Source of the DNA: Prevotellaceae bacterium
GTDB lineage: Bacteria > Bacteroidota > Bacteroidia > Bacteroidales > UBA932
Length of the DNA: 23,890 bases
NCBI GenBank assembly: GCA_031288885.1
Contig: JAITQP010000034.1
Span: forward strand, 1 to 23,890
Reading direction: 5' to 3'
Within the stretch, counting starts at the first letter, position 1. Each line of letters begins with the position of its first letter. The notes under the pieces are model-generated. The model was not told the origin of the DNA. It was given only the letters and a program-made list of their open reading frames with translations, and made no database searches. Position numbers and translations under genes: made by a program. Below are positions 8,572-16,778 of the stretch, in pieces.

Positions 8572-9276
8572 ATGGAGTTATCAGTATATAACATCGAAGG
8601 AAAAGAAACGTCGAAGAAAGTTACCTTAGACGATAAGGTATTCGGCATAGCGCCAAACGACCACGCCATCTACCTCGACGTGAAGCAGCTGCTGGCAAAC
8701 CGCCGTCAGGGTACGCACAAGTCGAAGCACCGCGGCGAGGTGCGCTACAGCACCAAGAAGCTCAAGCGGCAAAAGGGTACCGGCGGCGCCCGCGCGGGCA
8801 GCATCAAGTCGCCGCTCTTTGTTGGCGGTGGGCGCGTGTTTGGGCCTATTCCCCGCGACTACAGCCACAAGCTCAACAAAAAGCAAAAGGCGCTGGCGCG
8901 CCGCAGCGCGCTGTCGCAAAAGGCGCTTAGCAACAGCATCCGCGTGATTGAAAGCTTCAGCTTTGAGGAGCCAAAGACGAAAGAGTTCCTAAAAATATGG
9001 GAAAATCAGCAGCTGAGCGGAAAAAAATTGCTCATCGTGTTGCCTGAATTGAATAAAAACGTATATTTGTCGTCCCGAAATTTACCCAACGCAAAAACAA
9101 TAATCGCGTCAGACATAAATACTTACGATATTATGAATGCCAACGATTTGCTGTTTTTTGAGGATGCGGTTGACGTAGTTAACCGCCTGCTGGGGGCGGA
9201 AGCCGACGAGCAGGCAGCGGAAAGCACCACAAAAGCGGTTGAAAATCAACCTGTAAGCAGCGAGGCGCAGCAGTAG
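8572..9276 (+). CDS. rplD: Ribosomal protein uL4 with acidic C-terminal tail
   Basis: uL4 (234 residues) lies in the 50S subunit and its loop forms part of the peptide exit tunnel constriction. The loop is recognisable around residues 50-105: [21 protein letters not shown] followed by [20 protein letters not shown]. The C-terminal domain ends near residue 207, and about 27 further residues (208-234, rich in Ala, Glu, Gln and Ser) make it longer than the usual 200-210. In E. coli L4 represses its own operon by binding the S10 leader; no equivalent site can be identified here. The start is 6 bases after rplC. From about 9030 to 9130 the codons are more A/T-rich than in the conserved part, as expected of less conserved sequence. 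Confidence 0.96.
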   Translation: MELSVYNIEGKETSKKVTLDDKVFGIAPNDHAIYLDVKQLLANRRQGTHKSKHRGEVRYSTKKLKRQKGTGGARAGSIKSPLFVGGGRVFGPIPRDYSHKLNKKQKALARRSALSQKALSNSIRVIESFSFEEPKTKEFLKIWENQQLSGKKLLIVLPELNKNVYLSSRNLPNAKTIIASDINTYDIMNANDLLFFEDAVDVVNRLLGAEADEQAAESTTKAVENQPVSSEAQQ

Positions 9277-9330
9277 CCGACGGAAATCAGCGAGGTAAAC
9301 AACGAAACCAAACAACAACGAACAAGAGTA

Positions 9331-9624
9331 ATGAGCACACAAATAATTAAGCCACTTATAACCGAAAAAATGACGGCTCAGGGCGATAAGCTGAACCGGT
9401 ACGGTTTTATTGTTGAGCCAACGGCCAACAAGTTGGAAATCAAGCAAGCGGTAGAGGCAATGTATGGCGTTAAGGTGGAAAATGTTAACACCATGAACTA
9501 CCGCGGCAAAAACAAAAGCCGCTACACCAAGACGGGCGTGCTGTCCGGACGGACGGTGCACCGCAAAAAAGCTATCGTAACGCTTGCCAAAGGAGAACAA
9601 ATTGATTTTTACAGTAACATCTAA
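9331..9624 (+). CDS. rplW: Ribosomal protein uL23
   Basis: uL23 (97 residues) sits at the mouth of the exit tunnel and is the docking site for trigger factor and SRP. The N-terminal [11 protein letters not shown] and the central [20 protein letters not shown] are typical, followed by the basic [13 protein letters not shown] segment. Length is normal. It lies 54 bases after rplD, the longest untranslated gap in this part, containing only A-rich sequence, and 5 bases before rplB. Confidence 0.97.
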   Translation: MSTQIIKPLITEKMTAQGDKLNRYGFIVEPTANKLEIKQAVEAMYGVKVENVNTMNYRGKNKSRYTKTGVLSGRTVHRKKAIVTLAKGEQIDFYSNI

Positions 9625-9629
9625 AGAAC

Positions 9630-10454
9630 ATGGCGCTCAGAAAATTTAGACCCGTAACGCCGGGTACACGACATAAGGTTATTTCCTCGTTTGAGGAGAT
9701 TACCACCTCCACCCCCGAAAAATCGCTGCTGGCTCCCCTCAAGAGCTCCGGCGGGCGAAACAACCAAGGGCGCATGACCATGCGCTACATGGGCGGCGGG
9801 CACAAGCGTATGTATCGCATCATCGACTTCAAGCGCGATAAAGACAGCTACGCCGCTACCGTAAAAACCATAGAGTACGACCCCAACCGCAACGCCCGCA
9901 TTGCGCTGGTAGCCTACGCCGACGGCGAAAAGCGCTACATCATTGCGCCGCTGGGCTTAAAGGTGGGGCAGCAGATACAGTCGGGCAAAGGCATTGCCCC
10001 CGAAATTGGGAACACGCTCTTCCTCTCCGACATCCCCTTAGGTACAATTGTGCACAACATTGAGCTCACGCCCGGGCAGGGCGCCGCCATGGCGCGCAGC
10101 GCCGGCTCGTCGGCGCAGCTGCTGGCGCGCGAGGGTACGCACGCGGTGCTCAAGCTGCCCTCGGGCGAAACGCGCATGGTGCCGGTTGCCTGCCGCGCCA
10201 CCATCGGCTCGGTCTCCAACCCCGACGCGCAAAACGAATCGCACGGTAAGGCAGGGCGCAAGCGCTGGCTGGGGCGTCGCCCCCGCAACCGCGGCGTGGT
10301 GATGAACCCCGTTGACCACCCCATGGGCGGCGGCGAAGGAAAGAGCTCCGGCGGACATCCCCGCTCGCGCAAGGGCCTGCTGGCAAAGGGTAAGAAGACC
10401 CGTAACCCGAAAAAAACGACCTCGAAGTTTATCATCGAGAGGCGGAAAAAGTAA
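9630..10454 (+). CDS. rplB: Ribosomal protein uL2
   Basis: uL2 (274 residues) is needed for subunit joining and lies close to the peptidyl transferase centre. The start [17 protein letters not shown], the segment [17 protein letters not shown] and the C-terminal [21 protein letters not shown] are intact. H230 is the equivalent of E. coli H229, the residue long linked to peptidyl transferase activity. The basic tail ([13 protein letters not shown] region) matches the family. The start is 5 bases after rplW, indicating coupling; 49 bases of A/T-rich sequence follow before rpsS. Confidence 0.98.
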   Translation: MALRKFRPVTPGTRHKVISSFEEITTSTPEKSLLAPLKSSGGRNNQGRMTMRYMGGGHKRMYRIIDFKRDKDSYAATVKTIEYDPNRNARIALVAYADGEKRYIIAPLGLKVGQQIQSGKGIAPEIGNTLFLSDIPLGTIVHNIELTPGQGAAMARSAGSSAQLLAREGTHAVLKLPSGETRMVPVACRATIGSVSNPDAQNESHGKAGRKRWLGRRPRNRGVVMNPVDHPMGGGEGKSSGGHPRSRKGLLAKGKKTRNPKKTTSKFIIERRKK

Positions 10455-10503
10455 ATTGAAGCGGTAAAGGAATAGTTAAAAATTCATAATACAGATTTAT
10501 ATA

Positions 10504-10770
10504 ATGAGCCGTTCGCTAAAAAAGGGACCGTATATTGAACCTAAGCTGGATAAAAAAGTAGGCGCCATGAACGCCGGAAAAAAGAAGGCTGTTGTAAAAA
10601 CTTGGGCGCGCGCAAGCATGATACCGCCTGACTTTGTAGGGCATACCATTGCCGTACACAACGGCAACAAATTTATCCCCGTGTACATCACCGAAAACAT
10701 GGTGGGGCACAAGCTGGGTGAGTTTGCCCCGACCCGCACGTTCAAGGGGCACTCGGGCAACCGCAAGTAG
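10504..10770 (+). CDS. rpsS: Ribosomal protein uS19
   Basis: uS19 (88 residues) binds the 30S head with S13 and contacts 23S rRNA in the bridge region. The start [15 protein letters not shown] and the C-terminal [18 protein letters not shown] are standard. Length is normal. Elsewhere rplV follows within a few bases; here the next ribosomal gene begins 443 bases later because a decayed gene lies between them. Confidence 0.98.
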   Translation: MSRSLKKGPYIEPKLDKKVGAMNAGKKKAVVKTWARASMIPPDFVGHTIAVHNGNKFIPVYITENMVGHKLGEFAPTRTFKGHSGNRK

Positions 10771-10804
10771 GCGGGAAACGTTCCGGATTAAGCAGAGGTG
10801 GTAG

Positions 10805-11145
10805 CTGCGAAAAGCTGTACAAGCTTCTTTACAAGAAAGCAAGAGCGTAGAAATACGCACAGCAGCTATAAATGCAGGGTTGAGCATTTTCGCCCAAGAT
10901 TACTACCATGCCACTGTCCGGCAGCAAAAGTGGGCAGAACGGTTAAGCTACGTCGCCCCTTTTGGCGTACTTAATGTGCGTGGAAATCCGCACGCGCTAC
11001 GCAGCTACACCGAGTTGGAGCTGGGGCTTATAGGGTTCGCACCCCGCTGCCCTTTACGGCAAACGATTACGATGATGTTTTCTCAAACGGCGCACTTACG
11101 GCGATGCTGGCAACGTTACAAGTGGTAGCACAATATAAGTTTTAA
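10805..11145 (+). pseudogene. 5'-truncated, frameshifted relative of the putative barrel protein at 6321-6911
   Basis: Read in one frame from 10805, the translation contains GLSIFAQDYYHATVRQQKW and then AERLSYVAPFGV. These align without gaps to [19 protein letters not shown] and [12 protein letters not shown] of the protein at 6321-6911: 14 identities over 33 positions. After SYTELELGLIGF (to about 11038) the resemblance moves to another frame, which continues TPLPFTANDYDDVF and ends VVAQYKF at the stop 11143-11145, matching the other protein's IPLLMN and LQYKF end. One lost base (or two gained) near 11036-11042 explains the shift. There is no ATG, no signal peptide, and a stop at 10802-10804, so about the first 80 residues are missing. 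Nucleotide identity with the intact gene looks low, so the duplication or acquisition is old. Confidence 0.75.
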
Positions 11146-11213
11146 GAATTTAACAACAAGTATAATTTTTTAACCATAGAAAAAATCCTTTTTATAGCAA
11201 AGGTAAGTAATAA

Positions 11214-11684
11214 ATGGGAGCAAGAAAACGATTAAGAGCCGAAGAGCTCAAGGCAGATAAGAAGCAAGTGGCGGGAGCCGTGCTTCGCAATTGCCCCACA
11301 TCACCCCGCAAGATGAGGCTGGTAGCCGACTTGATACGCGGTGTTGAGGTCAACAAGGCGCTGGGTGTGCTCAAGTACACCAAAAAGCACGCTTCGATAG
11401 ATTTGGAAAAGCTGCTCAAGTCGGCCATTGCCAACTGGGAAGCCAAAAATGAGGAAGACAAGCGCGACCTTGAGGAGGGTAACGTTTTTATCCAAGAAAT
11501 TTTTGTTGACGGCGGGCCTATGCTCAAGCGCATTTCTCCGGCGCCGCAGGGACGCGCCTACCGCATCCGCAAGCGCTCCAACCACGTGCACATCGTGCTG
11601 GGCAACAAGAATGTACAGGTTGCCAACGAGGCAACTCCCGAAGAGACAAACGAAGCAGAAACCGTAACAGAACAAGTAGCATAA
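11214..11684 (+). CDS. rplV: Ribosomal protein uL22 with acidic C-terminal tail
   Basis: uL22 (156 residues) lines the peptide exit tunnel opposite uL4; its hairpin tip is where macrolide-related changes occur in other bacteria. The core has [32 protein letters not shown] and the hairpin [22 protein letters not shown]. The body ends near residue 137; the last 19 or so residues ([19 protein letters not shown]) are an acidic, low-complexity extension. The start [13 protein letters not shown] is the usual Bacteroidota form. Upstream, 68 A/T-rich bases separate it from the pseudogene stop; they include TATAATTT (11161-11168), one mismatch from the -7 consensus but without a -33 TTG. rpsC starts 5 bases after its stop. 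Confidence 0.97.
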   Translation: MGARKRLRAEELKADKKQVAGAVLRNCPTSPRKMRLVADLIRGVEVNKALGVLKYTKKHASIDLEKLLKSAIANWEAKNEEDKRDLEEGNVFIQEIFVDGGPMLKRISPAPQGRAYRIRKRSNHVHIVLGNKNVQVANEATPEETNEAETVTEQVA

Positions 11685-11689
11685 AGAAT

Positions 11690-12556
11690 ATGGGACAGAA
11701 AATCAATCCAATAAGTAATAGAATAGGCATCATTCGTGGGTGGGATTCTAACTGGTACGGTGGAAGCAAGTATGCAGGCAAGATAGTTGAGGATTCCAAA
11801 ATTCGCAAGTATCTCAACGAGCGTTTGGCGAAGGCAAGCCTGTCGCGCATAGTGATTGAGCGCACGCTCAAGCTCATAACGGTAACCATCAACACGGCTC
11901 GCCCGGGCATCATCATCGGCAAGGGCGGTCAGGAGGTGGACAAGCTCAAGGAGGAGCTCAAAAAGATAACGGGCAAAGACATCCAAATCAACATTTTTGA
12001 GGTGAAGCGCCCCGAGCTGGACGCGCTGATTGTTGCCAACAATATTGCCCGTCAGGTGGAGGGTCGCATATCGTACCGCCGCGCCATCAAGACCACCATG
12101 GCTTCCACCATGCGGCTGGGCGCAGAGGGCATCAAGGTGCAAATCTCCGGTCGCCTTGGCGGCGCCGAAATGGCGCGCTGCGAAACCATCAAGGAGGGGC
12201 GCATCCCCCTGCACACGTTCCGCGCCGATATTGACTACGCGCTGGCAGAGGCGCTGACAAAGGTTGGCCTGCTGGGCGTTAAGGTGTGGATTTGCAACGG
12301 CGAGGTTTACGGCAAGCGCGATTTGCTGCCCAACGTTGGCGTAGCGGCCAACCTTGCCGGCGCGCAGTCCGGCGAGCGCTCCGGTCGCGACGAGCGCCCG
12401 CACCACCACCGCGGCGAGCGCGGCGGCGGCGGCGAGCGCAGCGAACGCGGCGAGCGCTCCGGTCGCGGCGGCGGCGGCGGCGGACGCGGCGGCAGAGGTG
12501 ACCGCGAGCGTCGCGGCGACCGCGGAGGACGTGGCGGTGGAAGTTCAAGAAAGTAA
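11690..12556 (+). CDS. rpsC: Ribosomal protein uS3 with Arg/Gly-rich tail
   Basis: uS3 (288 residues) is at the mRNA entry channel and has helicase activity on mRNA. The N-terminal [14 protein letters not shown], the KH domain with the GxxG-type loop [13 protein letters not shown] (around residues 74-86), and the C-terminal domain [14 protein letters not shown] are intact. The conserved body ends near residue 221. The remaining 67 residues are an unusual low-complexity tail: [14 protein letters not shown], then repeated RGG, GERS and GDR units ending GGSSRK. E. coli S3 has 233 residues. Some Bacteroidota S3 proteins carry shorter basic tails, so this may be an exaggerated lineage trait. The tail resembles RGG RNA-binding segments. 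The start is 5 bases after rplV. Confidence 0.97.
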   Translation: MGQKINPISNRIGIIRGWDSNWYGGSKYAGKIVEDSKIRKYLNERLAKASLSRIVIERTLKLITVTINTARPGIIIGKGGQEVDKLKEELKKITGKDIQINIFEVKRPELDALIVANNIARQVEGRISYRRAIKTTMASTMRLGAEGIKVQISGRLGGAEMARCETIKEGRIPLHTFRADIDYALAEALTKVGLLGVKVWICNGEVYGKRDLLPNVGVAANLAGAQSGERSGRDERPHHHRGERGGGGERSERGERSGRGGGGGGRGGRGDRERRGDRGGRGGGSSRK

Positions 12557-12583
12557 ACAAAAAAATTAGCGAAGTAAAAGAAA

Positions 12584-13015
12584 ATGTTACAGCCTAAAAA
12601 GACGCAATACAGGAGAATGCAGAAGGGGAGGATGAAAGGCATTGCCCAGCGGGGCAACCAGCTTTCGTTCGGCACCTTTGGCATCAAAACGCTGGAGGCT
12701 TGCTGGATTACCGGCAAGCAAATAGAAGCCGCTCGTCAGGCCATTGTGCGCCACATGAAGCGCGAGGGGCAAATGTGGATCCGCATATTCCCCGACAAGC
12801 CCATCACCAAAAAACCCGCCGAGGTGCGCATGGGTAAAGGTAAGGGCGCGCCGGAGGGCTTTGTTGCGCCGGTTACGCCCGGGCGCATGTTGTTTGAGGT
12901 GGAGGGAGTTCCGTTTGAGGTTGCGCAGGAAGCGCTGCGCTTGGGCGCCCAAAAGCTGCCCGTAAGCACCAAGTTTGTGGTGCGCAGGGATTACGTAGCA
13001 GAAAAATCAGCATAA
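12584..13015 (+). CDS. rplP: Ribosomal protein uL16
   Basis: uL16 (143 residues) is a late-assembling 50S protein that positions the acceptor arm of A-site tRNA. The start [19 protein letters not shown], the central [25 protein letters not shown] and the C-terminal [14 protein letters not shown] are diagnostic and of normal length. It follows rpsC after 27 A-rich bases and is 15 bases from rpmC. There is no SD motif. Confidence 0.98.
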   Translation: MLQPKKTQYRRMQKGRMKGIAQRGNQLSFGTFGIKTLEACWITGKQIEAARQAIVRHMKREGQMWIRIFPDKPITKKPAEVRMGKGKGAPEGFVAPVTPGRMLFEVEGVPFEVAQEALRLGAQKLPVSTKFVVRRDYVAEKSA

Positions 13016-13030
13016 TTTATAGAGAGACAA

Positions 13031-13234
13031 ATGAAGGCATCGGAAATTAGAGAAATGTCCACCAAAGACCTGCTGGAAAAGGTGGAGCTGGAAAAGAACC
13101 AGCAAATAAGAATGCGCCTTAACCACGCCATTTCACCGCTCGAAAACACGAGCAAAATAAAGGAACAACGTAAGGATATTGCGCGTATGCTCACCATCCT
13201 TCACGAGCGAAAAATTAACGAAGTAAACAAGTAA
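13031..13234 (+). CDS. rpmC: Ribosomal protein uL29
   Basis: uL29 (67 residues) is a helical hairpin at the tunnel exit, next to uL23. The start MKASEIREMSTKDLLEKVELEKNQ and the second helix with the conserved KIKEQRKDIARMLTIL pattern identify it. Length is normal. It lies 15 bases after rplP and 12 bases before rpsQ. A purine-rich AGAGAGA sits just upstream of the ATG but is not a clear SD. Confidence 0.95.
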   Translation: MKASEIREMSTKDLLEKVELEKNQQIRMRLNHAISPLENTSKIKEQRKDIARMLTILHERKINEVNK

Positions 13235-13246
13235 CGCCACACACAC

Positions 13247-13510
13247 ATGGAAGCCATAACAAGAAACCTGAGAAAGGAAAGAATAGGAGTTGTGACCAGC
13301 AACAAGATGGATAAATCCATTGTGGTTGCCGTGCAGCGCAAGGTGAAGCACCCCGTTTACGGGAAGTTCGTTAGCCACACCACCAAGTTCGTTGCGCACG
13401 ACGAAAAGAACGAGTGCAGCGAGGGCGATACCGTCCGCATAATGGAAACGCGCCCGCTGAGCAAGAGCAAGCGTTGGAGATTAGTAGAAATCGTAGAAAA
13501 AGTAAAGTAA
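13247..13510 (+). CDS. rpsQ: Ribosomal protein uS17
   Basis: uS17 (87 residues) is a primary 16S rRNA binder with an OB fold. The motifs [31 protein letters not shown] and the C-terminal [19 protein letters not shown] are typical. Length is normal. The rplN start follows 3 bases after the stop. The region upstream of the ATG is CACACACAC, with no SD. Confidence 0.97.
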   Translation: MEAITRNLRKERIGVVTSNKMDKSIVVAVQRKVKHPVYGKFVSHTTKFVAHDEKNECSEGDTVRIMETRPLSKSKRWRLVEIVEKVK

Positions 13511-13513
13511 GCC

Positions 13514-13879
13514 ATGATACAGCAAGAATCGAGATTACAGGTAGCAGACAACAGCGGCGCAAAGGAAGTGCTTTGTATTCGGGTGCTTGGAGGCACCAAA
13601 AGGCGGTACGCCTCCCTTGGAGACAAAATTGTGGTGAGCGTAAAAAGCGCCACCGCAGGCGGCGACGCCAAAAAGGGCAGCATATCAAAAGCTGTTGTGG
13701 TGCGCACCCACAAGGAAGTTCGCCGCGCAGACGGCTCCTACATTCGCTTTGACGACAACGCCTGCGTGCTTCTCAACGCGCAGGGCGAAATTCGCGGAAC
13801 GCGCATCTTTGGTCCCGTAGCCCGCGAGCTGCGCGACAACTATATGAAAATTGTATCGCTGGCGCCCGAAGTGATTTAA
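13514..13879 (+). CDS. rplN: Ribosomal protein uL14
   Basis: uL14 (121 residues) forms the inter-subunit bridge B8 and is the binding site of the silencing factor RsfS. The start [19 protein letters not shown], the segment [19 protein letters not shown] and the C-terminal [14 protein letters not shown] are standard. Length is normal. It begins 3 bases after rpsQ, so translation is probably coupled, and lies 35 bases before rplX. Confidence 0.98.
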   Translation: MIQQESRLQVADNSGAKEVLCIRVLGGTKRRYASLGDKIVVSVKSATAGGDAKKGSISKAVVVRTHKEVRRADGSYIRFDDNACVLLNAQGEIRGTRIFGPVARELRDNYMKIVSLAPEVI

Positions 13880-13914
13880 AAAGGCGGGATAAAAAACTCA
13901 AAAAATAACTTGAA

Positions 13915-14238
13915 ATGGGGAAAGTAAAACTTAAAATAAAAAAAGGTGATAACGTTACCGTAATTGCCGGCGATGACAAGGGCAAAAGGGGGCGTGTGCT
14001 CGAGGTACTCATAGAAAAAGGTCGCGTCATCGTAGAGGGCGTGAACATGGTATCGAAGCATACCAAGCCAAACGCAAAGCATCCGCAGGGCGGCATCATT
14101 AAGCAGGAGGCAGCAATCAACATTTCAAACCTGATGGTCAACGACGCCAACGGAGCCCCCACAAAGGTGGGGCGCCGCGTGGGCGAAAATGGCAAGCTGG
14201 TACGTTACGCAAAAACAACCGGAGAGGAAATTAAGTAA
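13915..14238 (+). CDS. rplX: Ribosomal protein uL24
   Basis: uL24 (107 residues) initiates 50S assembly. A KOW motif lies at residues 8-32 ([21 protein letters not shown]), followed by the conserved [20 protein letters not shown]. Length is normal. Its stop TAA shares its last base with the ATG of rplE, a 1-base overlap indicating coupled translation. Confidence 0.97.
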   Translation: MGKVKLKIKKGDNVTVIAGDDKGKRGRVLEVLIEKGRVIVEGVNMVSKHTKPNAKHPQGGIIKQEAAINISNLMVNDANGAPTKVGRRVGENGKLVRYAKTTGEEIK

Positions 14239-14843
14239 TGGCAAAAAAAACACAACCACAGGCACAGGTATATGTGGACGCAAAGGGATATACTCCTTTG
14301 CTCAAGAAAAAATACAGGGACGAAATTGTGCCCGCCCTTGTAAAGGAATTTGGCTACAAGAACGTCATGCAGGCGCCGCGGCTCGAAAAAATAGTCGTTA
14401 ATCAGGGCGTGGGCATGGCAACAGCCGATAAAAAGCTGGTGGAAGTCGCGCAAAACGAGCTCTCCTCCATCACGGGGCAAAAGGCGCTCATTACCCGCGC
14501 CACCAAAGACATCTCCAACTTTAAGCTGCGCAAGGGGATGCCGATAGGCGTAAAGGTAACCCTGCGCAACAACCGGATGTACGAGTTCTTGGAGCGGCTC
14601 ATTTGCATTGCGCTACCCCGTATCCGCGACTTTAGCGGTATTAGCGACAAGCTGGACGGGCGCGGAAACTACAACCTCGGCGTGAAAGAGCAAATCATTT
14701 TTCCGGAAATTGATATTGAGAAGGTAACAAAAATCATGGGCTTGGAAATGACCTTTGTTACCTCCACCGAAAGGGACGAAGAAGCGTACGCCCTGCTTCG
14801 CCACTTTGGGCTTCCATTTAAAAACGCAAAAAAACAACAGTAA
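14238..14843 (+). CDS. rplE: Ribosomal protein uL5 with short N-terminal extension
   Basis: uL5 (201 residues) binds 5S rRNA in the central protuberance and contacts P-site tRNA. The core begins at about residue 17 ([18 protein letters not shown]), with [27 protein letters not shown] and [10 protein letters not shown] following. The family usually has 178-185 residues; here about 16 extra residues ([16 protein letters not shown]) precede the core. The next in-frame ATG is too far inside to be the start, and the present ATG overlaps the rplX stop by one base, which supports it. The C-terminus ends with a short Lys/Gln tail. rpsN follows after 7 bases. Confidence 0.97.
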   Translation: MAKKTQPQAQVYVDAKGYTPLLKKKYRDEIVPALVKEFGYKNVMQAPRLEKIVVNQGVGMATADKKLVEVAQNELSSITGQKALITRATKDISNFKLRKGMPIGVKVTLRNNRMYEFLERLICIALPRIRDFSGISDKLDGRGNYNLGVKEQIIFPEIDIEKVTKIMGLEMTFVTSTERDEEAYALLRHFGLPFKNAKKQQ

Positions 14844-14850
14844 TAGCACC

Positions 14851-15120
14851 ATGGCAAAAGAATGTATGAAAGCGCGCGAGGTAAAGCGCGCAAAGTTGGT
14901 GGCAAAGTATGCCGAAAAGCGCAAAGCGCTCAAGGAAGCCGGCGACTACGTAGCGCTGGCAAAGCTGCCCAAGAACTCCAGCCCCGTACGCCTCCATAAC
15001 CGCTGCTCGCTTACGGGACGACCCAAAGGCTACATGCGCCAGTTTGGGGTTAGCCGCATCACCTTTAGGGAAATGGCAAGTCAGGGGTTAATCCCGGGCG
15101 TGAAAAAGGCGAGCTGGTAA
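14851..15120 (+). CDS. rpsN: Ribosomal protein uS14, zinc-free type
   Basis: uS14 (89 residues) completes the 30S head. It is the long form without the CxxC zinc motifs; the conserved C-terminal half reads [27 protein letters not shown] and ends PGVKKASW. The ATG at 14851 gives the family N-terminus [13 protein letters not shown]. The frame is open further upstream to 14755, but that part overlaps rplE and is not S14. The next gene starts 22 bases later and is not ribosomal. Confidence 0.97.
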   Translation: MAKECMKAREVKRAKLVAKYAEKRKALKEAGDYVALAKLPKNSSPVRLHNRCSLTGRPKGYMRQFGVSRITFREMASQGLIPGVKKASW

Positions 15121-15142
15121 ACACACAAAAAATGTAAAGCGT

Positions 15143-15694
15143 ATGGAAATAGGAAGTATAGAGAGCATTATAACAATAGTTTTTATTGTTGTGTTCTTAG
15201 CTTTAATAAGCTATATCGTTGCAAGCAGCATAAGCGCACAAAAAGTGCCGCGCTTGCCAAAGGTTGAAACAGGGCACATAGTGGGGGCGAACGATATTGA
15301 AAGCAACCCTGTTGCCATAGACAAAATCCTGCTGCGCGGCAAAAAGTTTGTTGCCAAAGGCAAGAGGTACGACGCCTCCGGCTACATTCTGGTGCGCGCA
15401 GACGGCAACTCCATGAAGCGTAGAGGTATTAACAACGGAGATATTGTTTACGCCCGAAAATTTGACGAGACGTTTGGAAAAGAAAACATCCAGCCCAACG
15501 ACATCCTGCTGATTTACCTGAACGATGAGCGGTATAAAGGGTATAAGATAAGGGTTTGCAGAGGCTATAACCCGAAGGATAAGAAGGAGCTGGAAACCTA
15601 CTACTACGATGGCGACGGAAATGAGCGCACATCCTCCAAAAATCACAAGCTGGAGCTTGTGCAGGGCATAGTAAAGTATAAGTATAGCGAGTAA
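15143..15694 (+). CDS. Membrane-anchored LexA-like (S24 peptidase fold) protein
   Basis: This 183-residue protein has one predicted membrane helix (about residues 8-30) and a soluble domain containing DGNSMKRRGINNGDIV at residues 87-102. That matches the S24 family signature (GxSM...GI..GD) of LexA, UmuD and phage repressors, with S90 as the candidate nucleophile. The general-base lysine should lie 35-45 residues later; K132 or K135 (RYKGYKIRV) are candidates, so activity is uncertain. No helix-turn-helix precedes the domain. Acidic residues before the helix and K34, R37, K40 after it suggest the domain faces the cytoplasm, unlike signal peptidase I. It lies 22 bases after rpsN and 75 before rpsH, has no visible promoter, and appears more A/T-rich than its neighbours, so it looks like an insertion. 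Its substrate and role are unknown. Confidence 0.8.
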   Translation: MEIGSIESIITIVFIVVFLALISYIVASSISAQKVPRLPKVETGHIVGANDIESNPVAIDKILLRGKKFVAKGKRYDASGYILVRADGNSMKRRGINNGDIVYARKFDETFGKENIQPNDILLIYLNDERYKGYKIRVCRGYNPKDKKELETYYYDGDGNERTSSKNHKLELVQGIVKYKYSE

Positions 15695-15769
15695 TTTTAG
15701 TAATAATCAACAACAATTAACTTGGATATCGGGCGCCGAGCTTGAGCGCTGAACTAAAAACCAACAACA

Positions 15770-16168
15770 ATGACTGATCCAATAGCAGATTTTTTAACAA
15801 GAATTCGTAACGCCATCAAGGCGGGGCACAAGGTAGTGGAGGTTCCGGCTTCCAACACAAAAAAGGAAATTACCCGTATTCTCCACGAAAAGGGGTACAT
15901 CCTTAGCTATAAGTTTATGGAGGACGGCGCGCTGTCCGGCAGCATCAAGATAGCGCTCAAGTATCACCCCGAGAGCAAGCGCTCCGCCATTAAGGGGCTG
16001 AAGCGCATCAGCACGCCCGGGTTGCGCCGCTACGCCGGCGTGCGCACCATGCCGCGCGTGCTCAACGGGCTGGGTGTTGCCATCATCTCCACCTCCAAAG
16101 GGCTGATGACGGACAAGGAGGCGCGCCTGCAAAACATTGGCGGCGAAGTCCTTTGCTATGTATATTAG
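15770..16168 (+). CDS. rpsH: Ribosomal protein uS8
   Basis: uS8 (132 residues) is a primary binder of the central domain of 16S rRNA. The start [15 protein letters not shown], the middle segment [14 protein letters not shown] and the C-terminal [26 protein letters not shown] are typical. Length is normal. In E. coli S8 represses the spc operon by binding upstream of rplE; I see no matching site here. It is separated from rpsN by the S24-like gene and a 75-base gap (15695-15769) with no feature I can support. Confidence 0.97.
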   Translation: MTDPIADFLTRIRNAIKAGHKVVEVPASNTKKEITRILHEKGYILSYKFMEDGALSGSIKIALKYHPESKRSAIKGLKRISTPGLRRYAGVRTMPRVLNGLGVAIISTSKGLMTDKEARLQNIGGEVLCYVY

Positions 16169-16200
16169 GAAGTTTGAACAGTAAATTATAACGAAAGTAA

Positions 16201-16761
16201 ATGTCACGAATAGGAAAATTACCTGTAAACCTGCCGCAGGGCGTAACCGTAAAGGTTGACGCCGGCAATGTGGTTGTGGTTAAAGGTCCTCTTGGCGAGC
16301 TGAAGCAGGCGGTAGATAAGGATATTTCCGTAGCCGTAGAGGATGGTCAAGTAAAAGTAACGCGCCCCACCGACCAGCCGCGCCACCGCTCCATGCACGG
16401 GCTGTACCGCGCGCTCATCAACAACATGGTGGTGGGCGTATCTACGGGCTACACCATTGAGCAGGAGCTCGTGGGCGTGGGCTACAGGGTTGAGGTGAAG
16501 GGTCAAATCGTTGAGTTCAACCTTGGCTTTTCGCACGAAATACACATGATGCTGCCCAAGGAGGTTAAGGCCGAGGCGGTGGCGGTGAAGAAAGGTGAAA
16601 ATCCGCGCCTCACGCTCAAGTCCAGCGACAAGCAGCTGGTGGGTCAGGTGGCCGCAAAAATACGCTCGCTGCGCAAGCCCGAGCCGTATAAGGGTAAAGG
16701 TATTAAGTTTGCTGGCGAAGTAATTCGCCGGAAGGCCGGTAAGTCAGCGGCTTCTAAATAA
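16201..16761 (+). CDS. rplF: Ribosomal protein uL6
   Basis: uL6 (186 residues) has two related alpha/beta domains and lies near the sarcin-ricin loop and factor-binding site. The start MSRIGKLPVNLPQGVTV, the segment MHGLYRALINNMVVGVS and the C-terminal IRSLRKPEPYKGKGIKFAGEVIRRKAGKS are standard. Length is normal. It lies 32 bases after rpsH and 17 bases before rplR, with the clear SD of rplR in that gap. Confidence 0.98.
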   Translation: MSRIGKLPVNLPQGVTVKVDAGNVVVVKGPLGELKQAVDKDISVAVEDGQVKVTRPTDQPRHRSMHGLYRALINNMVVGVSTGYTIEQELVGVGYRVEVKGQIVEFNLGFSHEIHMMLPKEVKAEAVAVKKGENPRLTLKSSDKQLVGQVAAKIRSLRKPEPYKGKGIKFAGEVIRRKAGKSAASK

Positions 16762-16763
16762 GC

Positions 16764-16770
16764 AGGAGGT
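16764..16770 (+). promoter_or_regulatory. Strong Shine-Dalgarno site of rplR
   Basis: AGGAGGT lies 8 bases before the rplR ATG at 16779, a perfect SD at ideal spacing. It stands out because nearly all other genes in the window lack one, as is usual in Bacteroidota, where the anti-SD of 16S rRNA is thought to be shielded in the ribosome. Confidence 0.8.
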
Positions 16771-16778
16771 AAAAAGAA

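Noticed and set aside
11030..11050. Programmed frameshift producing a working protein from the 10805-11145 region
   Set aside because: No start codon, signal peptide, slippery heptamer or first third of the protein is present, so simple decay is the better explanation.
12279..12569. GC-rich repeat-like block open in several frames on both strands
   Set aside because: It is the Arg/Gly-rich coding tail of rpsC; the low complexity explains both the repeats and the open frames.
14755..14850. Longer N-terminus for S14
   Set aside because: It overlaps rplE out of frame and is not found in the S14 family; [10 protein letters not shown] at 14851 is the true start.
15695..15769. Possible promoter or leader before rpsH (TAACTTGG, GCGC repeats)
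   Set aside because: The -7 match has a mismatch in the key TTTG part, and the short repeats do not form a convincing stem.
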